From Spirochaetaceae bacterium (GTDB taxonomy: Bacteria > Spirochaetota > Spirochaetia > SZUA-6 > Fen-1364), in assembly GCA_003154555.1 (NCBI GenBank), contig PMDT01000163.1, forward strand, positions 1 to 14,570: a stretch of 14,570 nucleotides of DNA. Reading direction: 5' to 3'. Positions within the stretch are counted from its first letter, which is position 1. Each line of letters begins with the position of its first letter. Shown here one piece after another: positions 14,222 to 14,570 of the stretch. The position numbers were made by a program, and so were the translations under genes. The notes beneath the pieces are model-generated. The model saw only the letters and a list, made by a program, of their open reading frames with translations, made no database searches and was not told the DNA's origin.

Positions 14222-14222
14222 T

Positions 14223-14570
14223 TCAGGCGATCCCGAACTTCTTTTCCAGCGTCTCGTAGTAGTCGATGATCTGGCGCACCCATTTGCGCTTGCGCGAATA
14301 GGGGTGGTAATAGAATGAACGCTTGAAGCCGTAGGCGATGATGTCCTTGAGCTGGTCGGGGGCGATGGCAAAGTTCTCCAGGGCCAGCGTCAGCTCCCGC
14401 ACGACGGTGGTATGCGACATGAGACGGTTGTCCGTGCAGAAGGTGAGGGACAGCTTTGCCGCGAGCATCTGGCGCAGCGAATGCTCGCTGATGTCCTTGA
14501 GCGCGGGGGATGTCTGCATGTTGCTGGTCAGGCACACCTCGATGGTCGTGCGGTTCTCCGCGATGTAGTC
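14223..14570 (-). CDS. add: Adenosine deaminase, C-terminal part (5' end beyond window)
   Basis: The frame is open to the window edge and gives the last 115 residues. Visible landmarks are the segment E-V-C-L-T-S-N-M-Q-T followed by L-S-L-T-F-C-T-D-N-R-L-M-S, where the Asp is the zinc ligand of adenosine/AMP deaminases. The 'TDNRLMS' form, rather than 'TDDP', is as I recall it from other bacterial adenosine deaminases such as those of actinobacteria. The end contains K-D-I-I-A-Y-G-F-K-R-S-F, matching the family's C-terminal helix 'N...SF'. The enzyme converts adenosine to inosine in purine salvage. It is convergent with the lipoprotein gene and unrelated to it by any evidence here. The N-terminal H-x-H zinc motif lies outside the window, so integrity cannot be judged. 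Confidence 0.88.
   Translation of the reverse strand, partial: DYIAENRTTIEVCLTSNMQTSPALKDISEHSLRQMLAAKLSLTFCTDNRLMSHTTVVRELTLALENFAIAPDQLKDIIAYGFKRSFYYHPYSRKRKWVRQIIDYYETLEKKFGIA

Noticed and set aside
14223-14570. T-D-N in place of T-D-D in the adenosine deaminase as a damaged active site
   Set aside because: As I recall, the TDNRLMS form is found in many bacterial adenosine deaminases, so it is a normal subfamily variant and not a sign of inactivation.
1-14570. CRISPR arrays, tRNA or rRNA genes, transposases, integrases and prophage genes
   Set aside because: I looked for regular direct repeats, tRNA-like cloverleaf ends and mobile-element proteins on both strands and saw none. The antitoxin fragment alone is not evidence of a mobile island.

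Overview
This is a GC-rich bacterial window with ten complete protein genes, plus a truncated antitoxin-like gene at the left edge and a truncated adenosine deaminase at the right edge. No rRNA, tRNA, CRISPR array or insertion sequence is visible. Signal peptides, a lipobox lipoprotein and a predicted outer-membrane barrel point to a diderm (Gram-negative-type) cell. The barrel/transglutaminase-like/TPR architecture reminds me of spirochaete envelope proteins, but I cannot place the organism with confidence.

Layout. 1-108 (+): C-terminus of a CopG/BrnA-like ribbon-helix-helix antitoxin. 157-182: perfect hairpin, best read as the terminator of the leftward gene. 202-2487 (-): exported VIT + VWA protein. 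2615-3817 (-): ManA-like cupin isomerase, divergent from 3918-5420 (+), an FGGY carbohydrate kinase. 5443-6468 (-): UbiA/MenA-type prenyltransferase, divergent from 6652-7212 (+), a six-helix membrane protein resembling DUF981. About 7287-8141 (+): a shortened polyprenyl diphosphate synthase, tail-overlapping 8110-9015 (-), a class II ketose-bisphosphate aldolase. 9108-10082 (+): PfkB sugar kinase, divergent from the aldolase. 10036-10599 (-): HExxH metallopeptidase, tail-overlapping the PfkB gene. 10845-13037 (+): barrel/beta-sandwich/transglutaminase-like/TPR protein, translationally coupled to 13034-14203 (+), an Asp-box beta-propeller lipoprotein. 14223-14570 (-): adenosine deaminase C-terminus.

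Three functional themes emerge. (1) Sugar catabolism: the isomerase-like cupin, FGGY kinase, PfkB kinase and class II aldolase together could supply isomerisation, two phosphorylations and retro-aldol cleavage. They sit as two divergent pairs interrupted by the lipid genes. The substrate is unknown and no transporter is in the window. (2) Isoprenoid/quinone metabolism: the prenyltransferase and prenyl diphosphate synthase are natural partners, since one makes the tail and the other attaches it; the DUF981-like protein lies between them. (3) Cell envelope: the two-gene operon at 10845-14203 is the most novel-looking unit, with an outer-membrane-anchored transglutaminase-like/TPR protein produced together with a lipoprotein propeller carrying seven evenly spaced Asp boxes.

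No intergenic gap exceeds 300 bases. The longest (10600-10844) holds a good sigma70-type promoter and no gene that I can support.
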